64,000 nt of DNA from Bacilli bacterium (lineage in GTDB: Bacteria; Bacillota_I; Bacilli_A; RF39; UBA660), in assembly GCA_017511805.1 (NCBI GenBank), contig JAFWJA010000015.1, forward strand, positions 191,098 to 255,097, written 5' to 3'. Within the stretch, counting starts at the first letter, position 1, and every line of letters starts with the position of its first letter. Positions 9,007 to 16,632 of the stretch are shown here, piece by piece. A model generated the notes under the pieces. That model was not told the origin of the DNA. It did not search any database and worked only from the letters and a program-made list of their open reading frames with translations. The translations under genes and the position numbers were made by a program.

Positions 9007-9419
9007 GATATATAGGTTTAGATTTAGGAACTAAAACCCTAGGAATTGCCTTAAGTGATAAACTAGGTATTTTAGCTAATCCTTTAAAAACTATAAAATT
9101 TGATAATGAAGACTATGAAAGTTTAATTAGTGAACTTGAAATAATTATAAAAGAAAATGATATTAAAACAGCAGTATTAGGTTTACCTAAGAATATGAAT
9201 AATAGTTTAGGTTTTGCTTCTGAAAGAAGTATAAACTTTAAAGAACTATTAGAATCTAAATTAGGTTTAGAAGTTATACTTGAAGATGAAAGATTATCTT
9301 CTGTAGAAGCTAATAACGTTATGATTAGTGCTGATTTATCTAGAAATAAAAGAAAAGAAAAAGTAGATGCACTTGCGGCATCAATAATATTACAAAGATA
9401 TTTAGATAGGAGAAAATAA
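9003..9419 (+). CDS. ruvX: RuvX/YqgF, RNase H-fold nuclease
   Basis: Encodes 138 residues, the usual YqgF length. The RNase H-fold start GLDLGTKTLGIALSD carries the first catalytic Asp. GLPKNMNNSLG, DERLSSVEA and the C-terminal KVDALAA follow with the remaining acidic residues. The family has been proposed to resolve Holliday junctions and to process the 5' end of pre-16S rRNA. It overlaps ireB by four bases and is two bases from the next gene. Confidence 0.95.
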   Translation: MRYIGLDLGTKTLGIALSDKLGILANPLKTIKFDNEDYESLISELEIIIKENDIKTAVLGLPKNMNNSLGFASERSINFKELLESKLGLEVILEDERLSSVEANNVMISADLSRNKRKEKVDALAASIILQRYLDRRK

Positions 9420-9421
9420 TT

Positions 9422-9700
9422 ATGCCAAAGAATGATAGAAAAAATTATTTTACTTATATTGATAATGAAGGTAATAAAAAGGAGTGCAGAATACTATATA
9501 CATTTGATTTAGCTAAAACAGGTAAAAATTATATAGTATATACAGATGAAACTAAAGATGAAAATGGGAACTTTAGAACATATGCTGCTACATTTGATCC
9601 TACTAAAGATCTATGTGATTTAGGTCCAATAGAGACTGAACAAGAATGGAAATTAATTGAAGGAATTCTTGCTAATTTAACTAAAGAAGATGAAAAATAA
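9422..9700 (+). CDS. DUF1292 family protein (YrzB-like, UPF0473)
   Basis: Encodes 92 residues, mostly acidic beta-rich sequence. It has the DUF1292 pattern: a nucleus around FTYIDNEGNKKECRILYTF, then NYIVYTDE and a Trp near the C-terminus. Function unknown. It always travels with ireB and ruvX in Firmicutes, as here. Its 3' end overlaps the first candidate start of trmR. Confidence 0.88.
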   Translation: MPKNDRKNYFTYIDNEGNKKECRILYTFDLAKTGKNYIVYTDETKDENGNFRTYAATFDPTKDLCDLGPIETEQEWKLIEGILANLTKEDEK

Positions 9701-10277
9701 TATGATAGAAGAAATAGAGAAATATGCTAGAGAAAATGATATTCCAATAATGCAAAAAGATGGAATAGATTTTATGTGTAATTATATTAAAGAACATGGT
9801 GTTAAATCTATTCTTGAAATAGGGACAGCAATAGGTTATTCATCTATTAAAATGGCATTAGTAAATGATAATATATCTGTTGTTACTGTTGAAAGAGATG
9901 AAGAAAGATATAATGAAGCTATTAAAAATATAAATAAATTTGGTTTAGAAGATAGAATAAAAGTGCATTTATGTGATGCACTTGATTTTAAAATTGATGA
10001 AAAATTTGATTTGATATTTATAGATGCAGCTAAAGCACAATATATTAAATTTTTTGAAAAATATAAAGTTAATTTAAATAAAAATGGTGTTATTATAAGT
10101 GATAATTTATTATTTCATGGGTTTGTAGAAAATATAGAACAGGTTAGAAGTAAGAACTTAAGACAATTAGTTAAAAAGCTAATTAAATATAGAAAGTTTT
10201 TAGAAGAAAATACTGAATTTAAGACTACATTCTATGAAATAGGAGATGGAATCGCAGTATCTAAAAAGGAGGAATAA
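9690..10277 (+). CDS. trmR: tRNA 5-hydroxyuridine methyltransferase (TrmR/YrrM family)
   Basis: Encodes 195 residues with a SAM-dependent class I methyltransferase fold of the O-methyltransferase family 3. The SAM loop is ILEIGTAIGYSSI, followed by VTVERDEER and the IFIDAAKAQY metal-binding region. TrmR methylates 5-hydroxyuridine at tRNA position 34 to 5-methoxyuridine. The assignment rests on the fold plus the next two genes, which are the hydroxylation pair. Two starts are possible: 9690 (overlapping the upstream gene by 11 bases) and 9702. The ribosome binding site is weak for both. Confidence 0.85.
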   Translation: MKNNMIEEIEKYARENDIPIMQKDGIDFMCNYIKEHGVKSILEIGTAIGYSSIKMALVNDNISVVTVERDEERYNEAIKNINKFGLEDRIKVHLCDALDFKIDEKFDLIFIDAAKAQYIKFFEKYKVNLNKNGVIISDNLLFHGFVENIEQVRSKNLRQLVKKLIKYRKFLEENTEFKTTFYEIGDGIAVSKKEE

Positions 10278-10279
10278 TA

Positions 10280-11164
10280 ATGCATGAAATATATGTACCT
10301 CTACCATCAAAAGAGAATCTAAGTTTATATGAAAGACTTAATTTTGATGGTTTTTTAGTAGGTATAAAAGGTTTTAGTAGTAATTTTAATTATTGCTATG
10401 ATATAGAAGAATTAAAGGAATTAAATACTAAAAAGAAAGTATATATATGCCTAAATAGACTATATTATAATAGTGAGATAGATGATGTTAAGAACTTAGT
10501 AAAAGAGTTAATTAAACTAGATATAACAGGTATATGTTATACAGATATTGGTGTACTAAATATTCTTAATGAACTAGGATTTGATAAAGAAATATTTTGG
10601 ATATCTAATCATATGGGTACTAACTCTAAAACTATTAATTTTTTAGAAAAAAGAAATGTAGATCTAGCTCTTTTATCTAATGAAATAACAATAGATGAGA
10701 TTATTAATATTAAAAAGAATACTAATATTAAAATAGGAGCTAAGCTTTATGGTTTCTTAAATATGGCAACTTCATCACGTAAACTTATTACTAATTATTT
10801 TGATTATACAGATACTAAAAAAGATAAAGATAAGTATGAAATAGAAGATAAAGTTAAAAAAGATAAATATATAATAGTAGAAGAAAGGGATACTAACTTT
10901 TTTACAGGTAAAGTATTAAATGGATTACTTCATTTACCTAGATTACTTGATAATAATATAGATTTTATATTCTTAGATAGTTATATGCTTGATGAAAAAG
11001 AATTCTATAATGTAGCAGAGTGCTTTGTTTTATTAAAGAGTAATACTAATGATGAAAAATATTTAAATGATTTAAATGAAGTAGTTAAAACAAATTCTAA
11101 ATATGAAACTTTTGATGGATTCTTAGATAAAAAGACAGTATTTAAGGTGGAAGATTATGAATAA
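10280..11164 (+). CDS. trhP1: tRNA hydroxylation protein TrhP1-like (peptidase U32 family)
   Basis: Encodes 294 residues with a divergent U32 TIM-barrel-like sequence: VYICLNRLYYNSEID, then WISNHMGTNSKTINFLEKR, and KIGAKLYGFLNM where the larger partner has its Cys motif. No four-Cys cluster is present, as expected for the smaller subunit. In B. subtilis TrhP1 and TrhP2 are needed for prephenate-dependent 5-hydroxylation of tRNA U34, encoded next to trmR. The same order here supports the call. It overlaps trhP2 by eight bases. Confidence 0.8.
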   Translation: MHEIYVPLPSKENLSLYERLNFDGFLVGIKGFSSNFNYCYDIEELKELNTKKKVYICLNRLYYNSEIDDVKNLVKELIKLDITGICYTDIGVLNILNELGFDKEIFWISNHMGTNSKTINFLEKRNVDLALLSNEITIDEIINIKKNTNIKIGAKLYGFLNMATSSRKLITNYFDYTDTKKDKDKYEIEDKVKKDKYIIVEERDTNFFTGKVLNGLLHLPRLLDNNIDFIFLDSYMLDEKEFYNVAECFVLLKSNTNDEKYLNDLNEVVKTNSKYETFDGFLDKKTVFKVEDYE

Positions 11165-12365
11165 AGTAGAATTATTAGCGCCAGCTGGAGATTTAGAAAG
11201 ATTAAAATGGGCAGTATTATATGGTGCAGATGCAATATACTTAGGTGGTGAAAATTATTCACTTAGATCTAATGCTAAAAACTTTTCTATGAAAGATATA
11301 GAAGAGGGTGTTAAATATGCACATGATTATGGTGTTAAAGTATATGTAACTGTTAATATAGTATTTCATGAAGAAGATTATAAAGATTTAGTTTCATATT
11401 TAAAAGACTTAGAAAAGAACAAAGTAGATGCTATTATCGCATCAGATATATTTATATTAGACCTATTAAAAGAAAATAATATTAATCTAGAATTTCATTT
11501 AAGTACTCAAAGTTCATGCCTTAATAAAGAAGCAGTTAAGTTTTATCAAAAAGAAGGTGTTAAAAGAGTAGTACTAGCAAGAGAATGTTCTAAAGATGAT
11601 ATTAAGAATATAATAGATGAAACAGGTATTGATACAGAAGTATTTATACATGGTGCTATGTGTATGGGATATTCTGGTAGGTGTACTTTATCTAATTATT
11701 TAACTAATAGAGATTCTAATAGAGGAGCATGCGCTCAAATATGTAGATGGGTATTTGATTTATATGATGAAGATAAGAAAATTAATAAAGATATAGACTT
11801 TTCGTTTAGTCCAAAAGATTTATCTTTAATAAATTATATTCCTGATTTAATAGATCTTGGTGTTAAATCATTTAAGATTGAAGGAAGAATGAAATCTATT
11901 TATTATGTAGCAACTCTTTTATCAGTATATAGACGTGTTATAGATAGTTATTATAATGGTACATATAAGTTTAATAAGAATGATCAATTAGAATTATATA
12001 GATGCACAAATAGAGATGCATTACCTCAATATTTTGATAAGAAACCAGGTGTTAATGAACAATATTATATTGGAAGACAAGAAAACACTAATCAGGACTT
12101 TTTAGGGGTTGTTCTTGAATATGATTCTAAGAACAAGGAAATTGTCCTAGAGCAAAGAAACTTCTTTAAAATAGGAGATACAGTTAATATATTTGGCCCT
12201 AAAAAAGAATCATTTAATATTGAAGTAAAATATATTAAAAATGAATCTGGTGAAGAAGTTGATGCTGCTAGACATCCTCAAGAAATACTACGTATTCCTT
12301 GTGATAAAAAAGTAGATAAGTTTGATTTAATAAGAATTAACTTTTTTGATATTGACAATAAATAA
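11157..12365 (+). CDS. trhP2: tRNA hydroxylation protein TrhP2 (peptidase U32 family)
   Basis: Encodes 402 residues. The start ELLAPAGDLERLKWAVLYGA and the GRMKS block are hallmarks of the U32 family, whose members act in RNA hydroxylation rather than proteolysis. Four Cys (about 169, 176, 192 and 196, in HGAMCMGYSGRC and GACAQIC) fit an Fe-S cluster. With TrhP1 it should make 5-hydroxyuridine at the wobble position of tRNAs, which trmR then methylates. The C-terminal region is the usual small beta domain. It is the end of the ireB-to-trhP2 run of overlapping genes. Confidence 0.9.
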   Translation: MNKVELLAPAGDLERLKWAVLYGADAIYLGGENYSLRSNAKNFSMKDIEEGVKYAHDYGVKVYVTVNIVFHEEDYKDLVSYLKDLEKNKVDAIIASDIFILDLLKENNINLEFHLSTQSSCLNKEAVKFYQKEGVKRVVLARECSKDDIKNIIDETGIDTEVFIHGAMCMGYSGRCTLSNYLTNRDSNRGACAQICRWVFDLYDEDKKINKDIDFSFSPKDLSLINYIPDLIDLGVKSFKIEGRMKSIYYVATLLSVYRRVIDSYYNGTYKFNKNDQLELYRCTNRDALPQYFDKKPGVNEQYYIGRQENTNQDFLGVVLEYDSKNKEIVLEQRNFFKIGDTVNIFGPKKESFNIEVKYIKNESGEEVDAARHPQEILRIPCDKKVDKFDLIRINFFDIDNK

Positions 12366-12399
12366 TATAGTGTTAGAATACTTTTAAAGGAGAGAAAAA

Positions 12400-12750
12400 A
12401 TGGAAAATAATGAAGAAAAATTATCTTTAAGAGAATATATGCTTAAAGGATATAAGGGAGATTTAGAAGTATTATTTGAAAATCCAGAAGCAGTTTATTA
12501 TGCAGAAGAATGGGATGCTAATGTATTTGTTAAAAAATATTTGAACAAAGAATTAAGTGCTGTTAGAAAGAAAGATGTAAGAGCAGTTTTTAAATATATT
12601 GTTAGAAAAGCTGAATTAGAAGTTAAAGAATATACTGATTCAGAAGAATCATATATTAATAATGATAGTCTTTTAATTAAAGGTGGAGTTAGAAAACTAA
12701 ACTTAAAATATAATGATAATTTTGAAATAGATACTTCAGATGAATTTTAA
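12400..12750 (+). CDS. Hypothetical acidic protein, 116 residues
   Basis: Not recognised. No signal peptide or membrane segment. The first half is helical (LSLREYMLKGYKGDLEVLF) and the C-terminus ends in an acidic tail. An AAAGGAGAG ribosome binding site lies close to the ATG at 12400. It lies 34 bases after trhP2 and is followed by a terminator, so it may be the last gene of that operon. Confidence 0.65.
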   Translation: MENNEEKLSLREYMLKGYKGDLEVLFENPEAVYYAEEWDANVFVKKYLNKELSAVRKKDVRAVFKYIVRKAELEVKEYTDSEESYINNDSLLIKGGVRKLNLKYNDNFEIDTSDEF

Positions 12751-12761
12751 AAAAGTAAGGT

Positions 12762-12797
12762 ATGTTTGTTGACAAACATGCTTTTTTATAGTATCAT
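12762..12797 (+). promoter_or_regulatory. Fused terminator and greA promoter
   Basis: ATGTTTGT (12762-12769) pairs with ACAAACAT (12772-12779), then GC and six T: a terminator for the upstream gene. TTGACA (12769-12774) sits in the loop and descending arm of that hairpin. TATCAT (12792-12797) lies exactly 17 bases downstream, giving a strong sigma-A promoter for greA. The T-run forms part of the promoter spacer. Confidence 0.8.
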
Positions 12798-12834
12798 TTT
12801 TACTTGTCAAATACAAAAAAAGGTGGAATGTTTT

Positions 12835-13308
12835 ATGAAGAACAAAAAAGAAGTATTTTTAACAAAAGAGGGTTTGGAAGAATTAGCCGCAGAATTGGAT
12901 AATTTAAAACAAGTTGTTAGACCTGAAGTTATTAGTCAAATAAAAGAAGCTAGAGCACAAGGTGATTTATCTGAAAATGCAGAATATCATTCAGCAAGAG
13001 ATAGACAAGGTCATGTTGAAGCTAGAATAAAAGAATTAGAATATTTAATTGATAATGCAACTATTATTGAAGAAACTACTAAAAGTGATGTAGTTGCAGT
13101 TGGATCAAAAGTTAAAATTAAATATATTGATGACGATGAAGAAGAAGAATATTCTATAGTAGGTAGTACTGAAGCTGATCCATTTGAAAATAAGATTTCT
13201 AATGAATCTCCAATTGCTAAAGTTATTATGGGTAAGAAAAAGGGAGAAACAGTTACAGTAGAAAGTCCTAATGGAAATTACGATATAAAAATAGTATCAA
13301 TCAATTAG
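12835..13308 (+). CDS. greA: Transcription elongation factor GreA
   Basis: Encodes 157 residues from the ATG at 12835, matching the usual 158. A longer frame upstream runs through the promoter and is not coding. An AGGTGG site lies eight bases before the ATG. The N-terminal coiled coil contains LTKEGLEELAAEL and the loop DLSENAEYHSAR, whose Asp/Glu act at the RNA polymerase catalytic site. The C-terminal FKBP-like domain ends with SPIAKVIMGKKKGETV. GreA rescues backtracked RNA polymerase by stimulating transcript cleavage. Confidence 0.96.
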   Translation: MKNKKEVFLTKEGLEELAAELDNLKQVVRPEVISQIKEARAQGDLSENAEYHSARDRQGHVEARIKELEYLIDNATIIEETTKSDVVAVGSKVKIKYIDDDEEEEYSIVGSTEADPFENKISNESPIAKVIMGKKKGETVTVESPNGNYDIKIVSIN

Positions 13309-13330
13309 TGACATTTATGTCACTTTTTTT
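13307..13330 (+). terminator. Rho-independent terminator after greA
   Basis: AGTGACAT (13307-13314) pairs with ATGTCACT (13317-13324), followed by a T-run. The stem includes the last two bases of the greA stop codon. Confidence 0.85.
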
Positions 13331-13344
13331 ATAGGGGTGTGAAT

Positions 13345-15192
13345 ATGGATATTATTGAATTATTAAAAAACGAAATACAAAGATTAATGAGTGAAAGAGA
13401 AGAATGTAAACCATTAAATTTAGTAAGTGCAAAAAATTTAACATCAGCAGAGGCTGCTGAATTAATTGAAAAATATACTATTAATGGAAATGATAAAGAA
13501 GGTATGAATAGTATTGTATCTAGAGCAATAAATAAACATATTTATAATAAAAAAACAGTTATTTCATTTTTAAAAGAAAGTTTAAATGAAAATGTAGATA
13601 CATCTTTATTATTTTCTGAATATATAATTAATGAATGTATAGAACAAGAAAATCTAAAAAGAAGAGAAGAAATAAAAAAAATTAGTTCAAAAATTAAAAA
13701 GATAAATAAAGTAATTGAATTATTAAATTGCAATCCAAATAATGTTAACTTTAAATTTATTAAAAGCACTTTGATTGAGTGTGATTTTGAAGAAGAAAGA
13801 GTAGATGCCTTTTGGATGATACAAATAGAATTATTTGTTGAAAAAAAGAAATTAATAATGGAAGAAGAACTTGTTAAAAAAATGCTTGAAGAGCAAAGAA
13901 AAAAAGAACAATTAAAAAAGCAAGAAGTAAAAATAGAAGAAGATGAAGTAGAAGAATTAGATAAAGAAGAAGAGTTTATACTAAAGATAAATAATTTTGA
14001 TTTGGTTAAAGACGTTTTTAATAAAAATAAGAGCTTATTTCCTGATAGATTATATGAAACAAATTTTCAAGAAGGATTTTCTAAACCTGATCTAGTTCAA
14101 ACATTAGATCTAGACGCTATTGATTTTGAAGAAGATTATTTTATATATTCTCTTATTGGAACATTTAATTTATTAAATGATGCTAAAAGTGCAACTGCTA
14201 TAGAAATAATTAATTCTCATATTGACTTTTTCTCTAGAAAATATGAATTATATTTAAATATTATTTCTTTACAAGAAGATTGCCAAAATACATGGAGAAT
14301 ATTTAAAGATATAGATGATAAGACAGCAATTAAACTTACAAATATTCAAGATATGATTAATGAATTAAAGACTAGAAAGTTTATGAATGAAGAAGAAACA
14401 AATATCATTCATAATATTTCACAACAATTACATAGTATTAAAAAGGATATATTATTTGGAAATATAAAAACAGGTTCAAAATTACCTATTAAAGGATTTG
14501 TTTTATTTGATTATGATAAAAATGGTAAAGAAAATAAAAATACATATATAACAACAGATTTAGATATTAATTCAACTAAGAATTTAATTGATAATAGTAT
14601 TAATGGTTCTAGATTATTATCAGGTTATAATGATTTTTGTGAACTTATAGATGATATATTATTATTTGGTAAACCAAAAATATTATTAGAAAATACAGAT
14701 AAATTAGCAAGGTTAGTTTCACCAGTATATAGACCTACTAAATCAGGAAGAATAGTTAGATCTTTAAAATATGCAACAGGAATGCTTAGAATTAGACCTA
14801 CAAGAGTATCTTTTGTTAGATTTATTGATGAAAAGGTAGAAATTATGCCTAATACTAAAAAAATGATACAAATAAAAGAACTATTAACATCTAAATATCC
14901 TGGAATTGAGATAAATGAAAGTTCACCATTTACTATATATTTAAATATGTCATCTGGTTTTAAATATGATGATTTTGATGCATATAATGTACCAATTAAT
15001 AGACAAGAATCTAGTGAACTTAGAGTTGTCTTAAAGAATAAAAAAGATATTTATGATGCAAATGAATTAAAAATCATATCTGAAGCAATTGACATGTCAA
15101 TGAAAACATATAGTGACTTAGAATCAATTTCAGAGAACTTTGATTTTAATATTCCAAGGAAGATTAAACATCTAACTCCCAACGATGATTAA
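13345..15192 (+). CDS. Unknown 615-residue protein with central coiled coil
   Basis: Not recognised. The ATG at 13345 is used because AGGGGTG, which contains the GTG at 13339, is its ribosome binding site. Residues about 90-215 are very rich in Lys and Glu and look like long coiled coil. The C-terminal 250 residues are a mixed globular region with several Arg/Lys patches (PTKSGRIVRSLKYATG). No signal peptide or membrane segment. The gene is monocistronic between two terminators. Its composition resembles the unknown gene at 3487-5043. Confidence 0.7.
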   Translation: MDIIELLKNEIQRLMSEREECKPLNLVSAKNLTSAEAAELIEKYTINGNDKEGMNSIVSRAINKHIYNKKTVISFLKESLNENVDTSLLFSEYIINECIEQENLKRREEIKKISSKIKKINKVIELLNCNPNNVNFKFIKSTLIECDFEEERVDAFWMIQIELFVEKKKLIMEEELVKKMLEEQRKKEQLKKQEVKIEEDEVEELDKEEEFILKINNFDLVKDVFNKNKSLFPDRLYETNFQEGFSKPDLVQTLDLDAIDFEEDYFIYSLIGTFNLLNDAKSATAIEIINSHIDFFSRKYELYLNIISLQEDCQNTWRIFKDIDDKTAIKLTNIQDMINELKTRKFMNEEETNIIHNISQQLHSIKKDILFGNIKTGSKLPIKGFVLFDYDKNGKENKNTYITTDLDINSTKNLIDNSINGSRLLSGYNDFCELIDDILLFGKPKILLENTDKLARLVSPVYRPTKSGRIVRSLKYATGMLRIRPTRVSFVRFIDEKVEIMPNTKKMIQIKELLTSKYPGIEINESSPFTIYLNMSSGFKYDDFDAYNVPINRQESSELRVVLKNKKDIYDANELKIISEAIDMSMKTYSDLESISENFDFNIPRKIKHLTPNDD

Positions 15193-15205
15193 AACTTTAC
15201 AACAA

Positions 15206-15229
15206 AAAGAGATTAATCTCTTTTTTTTT
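15206..15229 (+). terminator. Rho-independent terminator
   Basis: AAAGAGATT (15206-15214) pairs with AATCTCTTT (15215-15223) as a perfect palindrome, followed by more T. Confidence 0.8.
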
Positions 15230-15230
15230 A

Positions 15231-15259
15231 TTGATATTATAAATAATTTAGTATATAAT
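15231..15259 (+). promoter_or_regulatory. Sigma-A promoter of tig
   Basis: TTGATA (15231-15236), 17-base spacer, TATAAT (15254-15259). It begins two bases after the previous terminator's T-run. Confidence 0.85.
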
Positions 15260-15284
15260 ATAATAGATTTTTCAAGGAGGAAGT

Positions 15285-16526
15285 ATGAAGAATATTCACG
15301 AAATAGAAGTAAAATTAGAAGGAAAAGAATGGCAAGGAGCATTAGATAAAGCTTTTCAAAAGGAAGTAGCTAAAGCTAATGTACCAGGATTTAGAAAAGG
15401 TAAAGTACCAAAAGATGTATATATTAAAAAATATGGTGTTGAATCATTATTTTATACAGCAATAAATGGTGAACTTCAAACTATGTATGCTAAAGTATTA
15501 AAAGATAATAAATTAGATCCAATTATTGATCCTAATATAGATGTAGTTGAAGTTGATGATAAGAAATTAGTTGTTAAATTTACAATAACTACTAAACCAG
15601 AAGTTAAAATTAAAAAGTATAAAAATATGGGAGTTAAGAAAGAAACAGTTAAAGTTACTAAAGAAGAAATTAATACTGAAATTGATAATTTAAGAAATAG
15701 ATATGCTGAACTAGTTGTTAAAGAAGGTAAAGCTGAAAGCGGAGATATTACTGTTATTGATTTTGAAGGTTTCTTAGGTAAGAAAGCATTTGAAGGTGGT
15801 AAAGGAGAAAACTATTCTTTAACACTTGGTAGTAATACTTTTATACCAGGATTTGAAGATCAATTAATAGGTCATAAAGCTGGTGATGAAGTTGATGTTA
15901 ATGTAACATTCCCAGAAGATTATCAATCAGAAGAATTAGCAGGTAAGAAAGCTTTATTTAAAGTTAAAATACATGAAGTTAAATCAAAAGAACTTCCAAA
16001 GCTTGATGAAGACTTCTTCTTAGATTTAGAAATGGAAGGAGTTAATGATGAAGAATCATTAAAGAAAGTTGTAGAAGATCAAATTAAAGCTAGAAAAGAA
16101 TATGATACTGAAAATAAATATATAGATTCTTTATTAGAAGAAATTGCTAAGAATACTGAAGTAGAAATTCCAAATGAATTAGTAGAAGAAGAAATAGATA
16201 GAATGGTACATGAATATGCTCATAACTTAGAACATCAAGGTATATCATTAGAATTATTCTATCAATATACTAATTCAGATGAACAAGCTTTAAGAGAACA
16301 AATGAGAAATGATGCTACTATAAGAGTTAAATATAGATTTATGTTAGAAGAAATTGCTAACTTAGAAAAGATAGAAGTTACTGATAAAGAAGTAGATGCT
16401 GAAGCTACTAAATTAGCAGAACAATATAAAACTACTAAAGAAGAATTCTTAACTCACTTTGGTGGAGCAGAAGCATTAAGATATGATTTAATAATGCAAA
16501 AAGTATTTGATGTTATTAAAGATTAA
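15285..16526 (+). CDS. tig: Trigger factor
   Basis: Encodes 413 residues, close to the family norm of about 430. The N-terminal ribosome-binding signature is present (VPGFRKGKVPKDVYIKKYG, with the GFRxGKxP motif at about 36-43). The FKBP-type prolyl isomerase domain runs about 150-235 and includes GDITVIDFEGFLGKKAFEGG. The helical C-terminal chaperone domain follows. It binds nascent chains at the ribosome exit tunnel. It has its own promoter, an AAGGAGGAAG ribosome binding site and a terminator, and is followed by lon, as in many Firmicutes where tig, clpX and lon cluster; clpX is missing here. Confidence 0.96.
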   Translation: MKNIHEIEVKLEGKEWQGALDKAFQKEVAKANVPGFRKGKVPKDVYIKKYGVESLFYTAINGELQTMYAKVLKDNKLDPIIDPNIDVVEVDDKKLVVKFTITTKPEVKIKKYKNMGVKKETVKVTKEEINTEIDNLRNRYAELVVKEGKAESGDITVIDFEGFLGKKAFEGGKGENYSLTLGSNTFIPGFEDQLIGHKAGDEVDVNVTFPEDYQSEELAGKKALFKVKIHEVKSKELPKLDEDFFLDLEMEGVNDEESLKKVVEDQIKARKEYDTENKYIDSLLEEIAKNTEVEIPNELVEEEIDRMVHEYAHNLEHQGISLELFYQYTNSDEQALREQMRNDATIRVKYRFMLEEIANLEKIEVTDKEVDAEATKLAEQYKTTKEEFLTHFGGAEALRYDLIMQKVFDVIKD

Positions 16527-16556
16527 AAAAGTTATTAAAAAATAACTTTTTTTTTA
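16527..16556 (+). terminator. Rho-independent terminator after tig
   Basis: AAAAGTTATT (16527-16536) pairs with AATAACTTTT (16541-16550), followed by a T-run. Confidence 0.85.
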
Positions 16557-16566
16557 TTAAATCACA

Positions 16567-16594
16567 TTGACTTTTTATTCAATTAATTTATAAT
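16567..16594 (+). promoter_or_regulatory. Sigma-A promoter of lon
   Basis: TTGACT (16567-16572), 16-base spacer, TATAAT (16589-16594). No CIRCE or CtsR-like repeat was noticed around it. Confidence 0.8.
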
Positions 16595-16632
16595 AGAAGT
16601 CATTGTATTTAAAAAATCATCAGGAGGTGAGT

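Noticed and set aside
12766..12834. N-terminal extension of GreA
   Set aside because: The extra codons are promoter and terminator sequence; the AGGTGG site and family length set the start at 12835.
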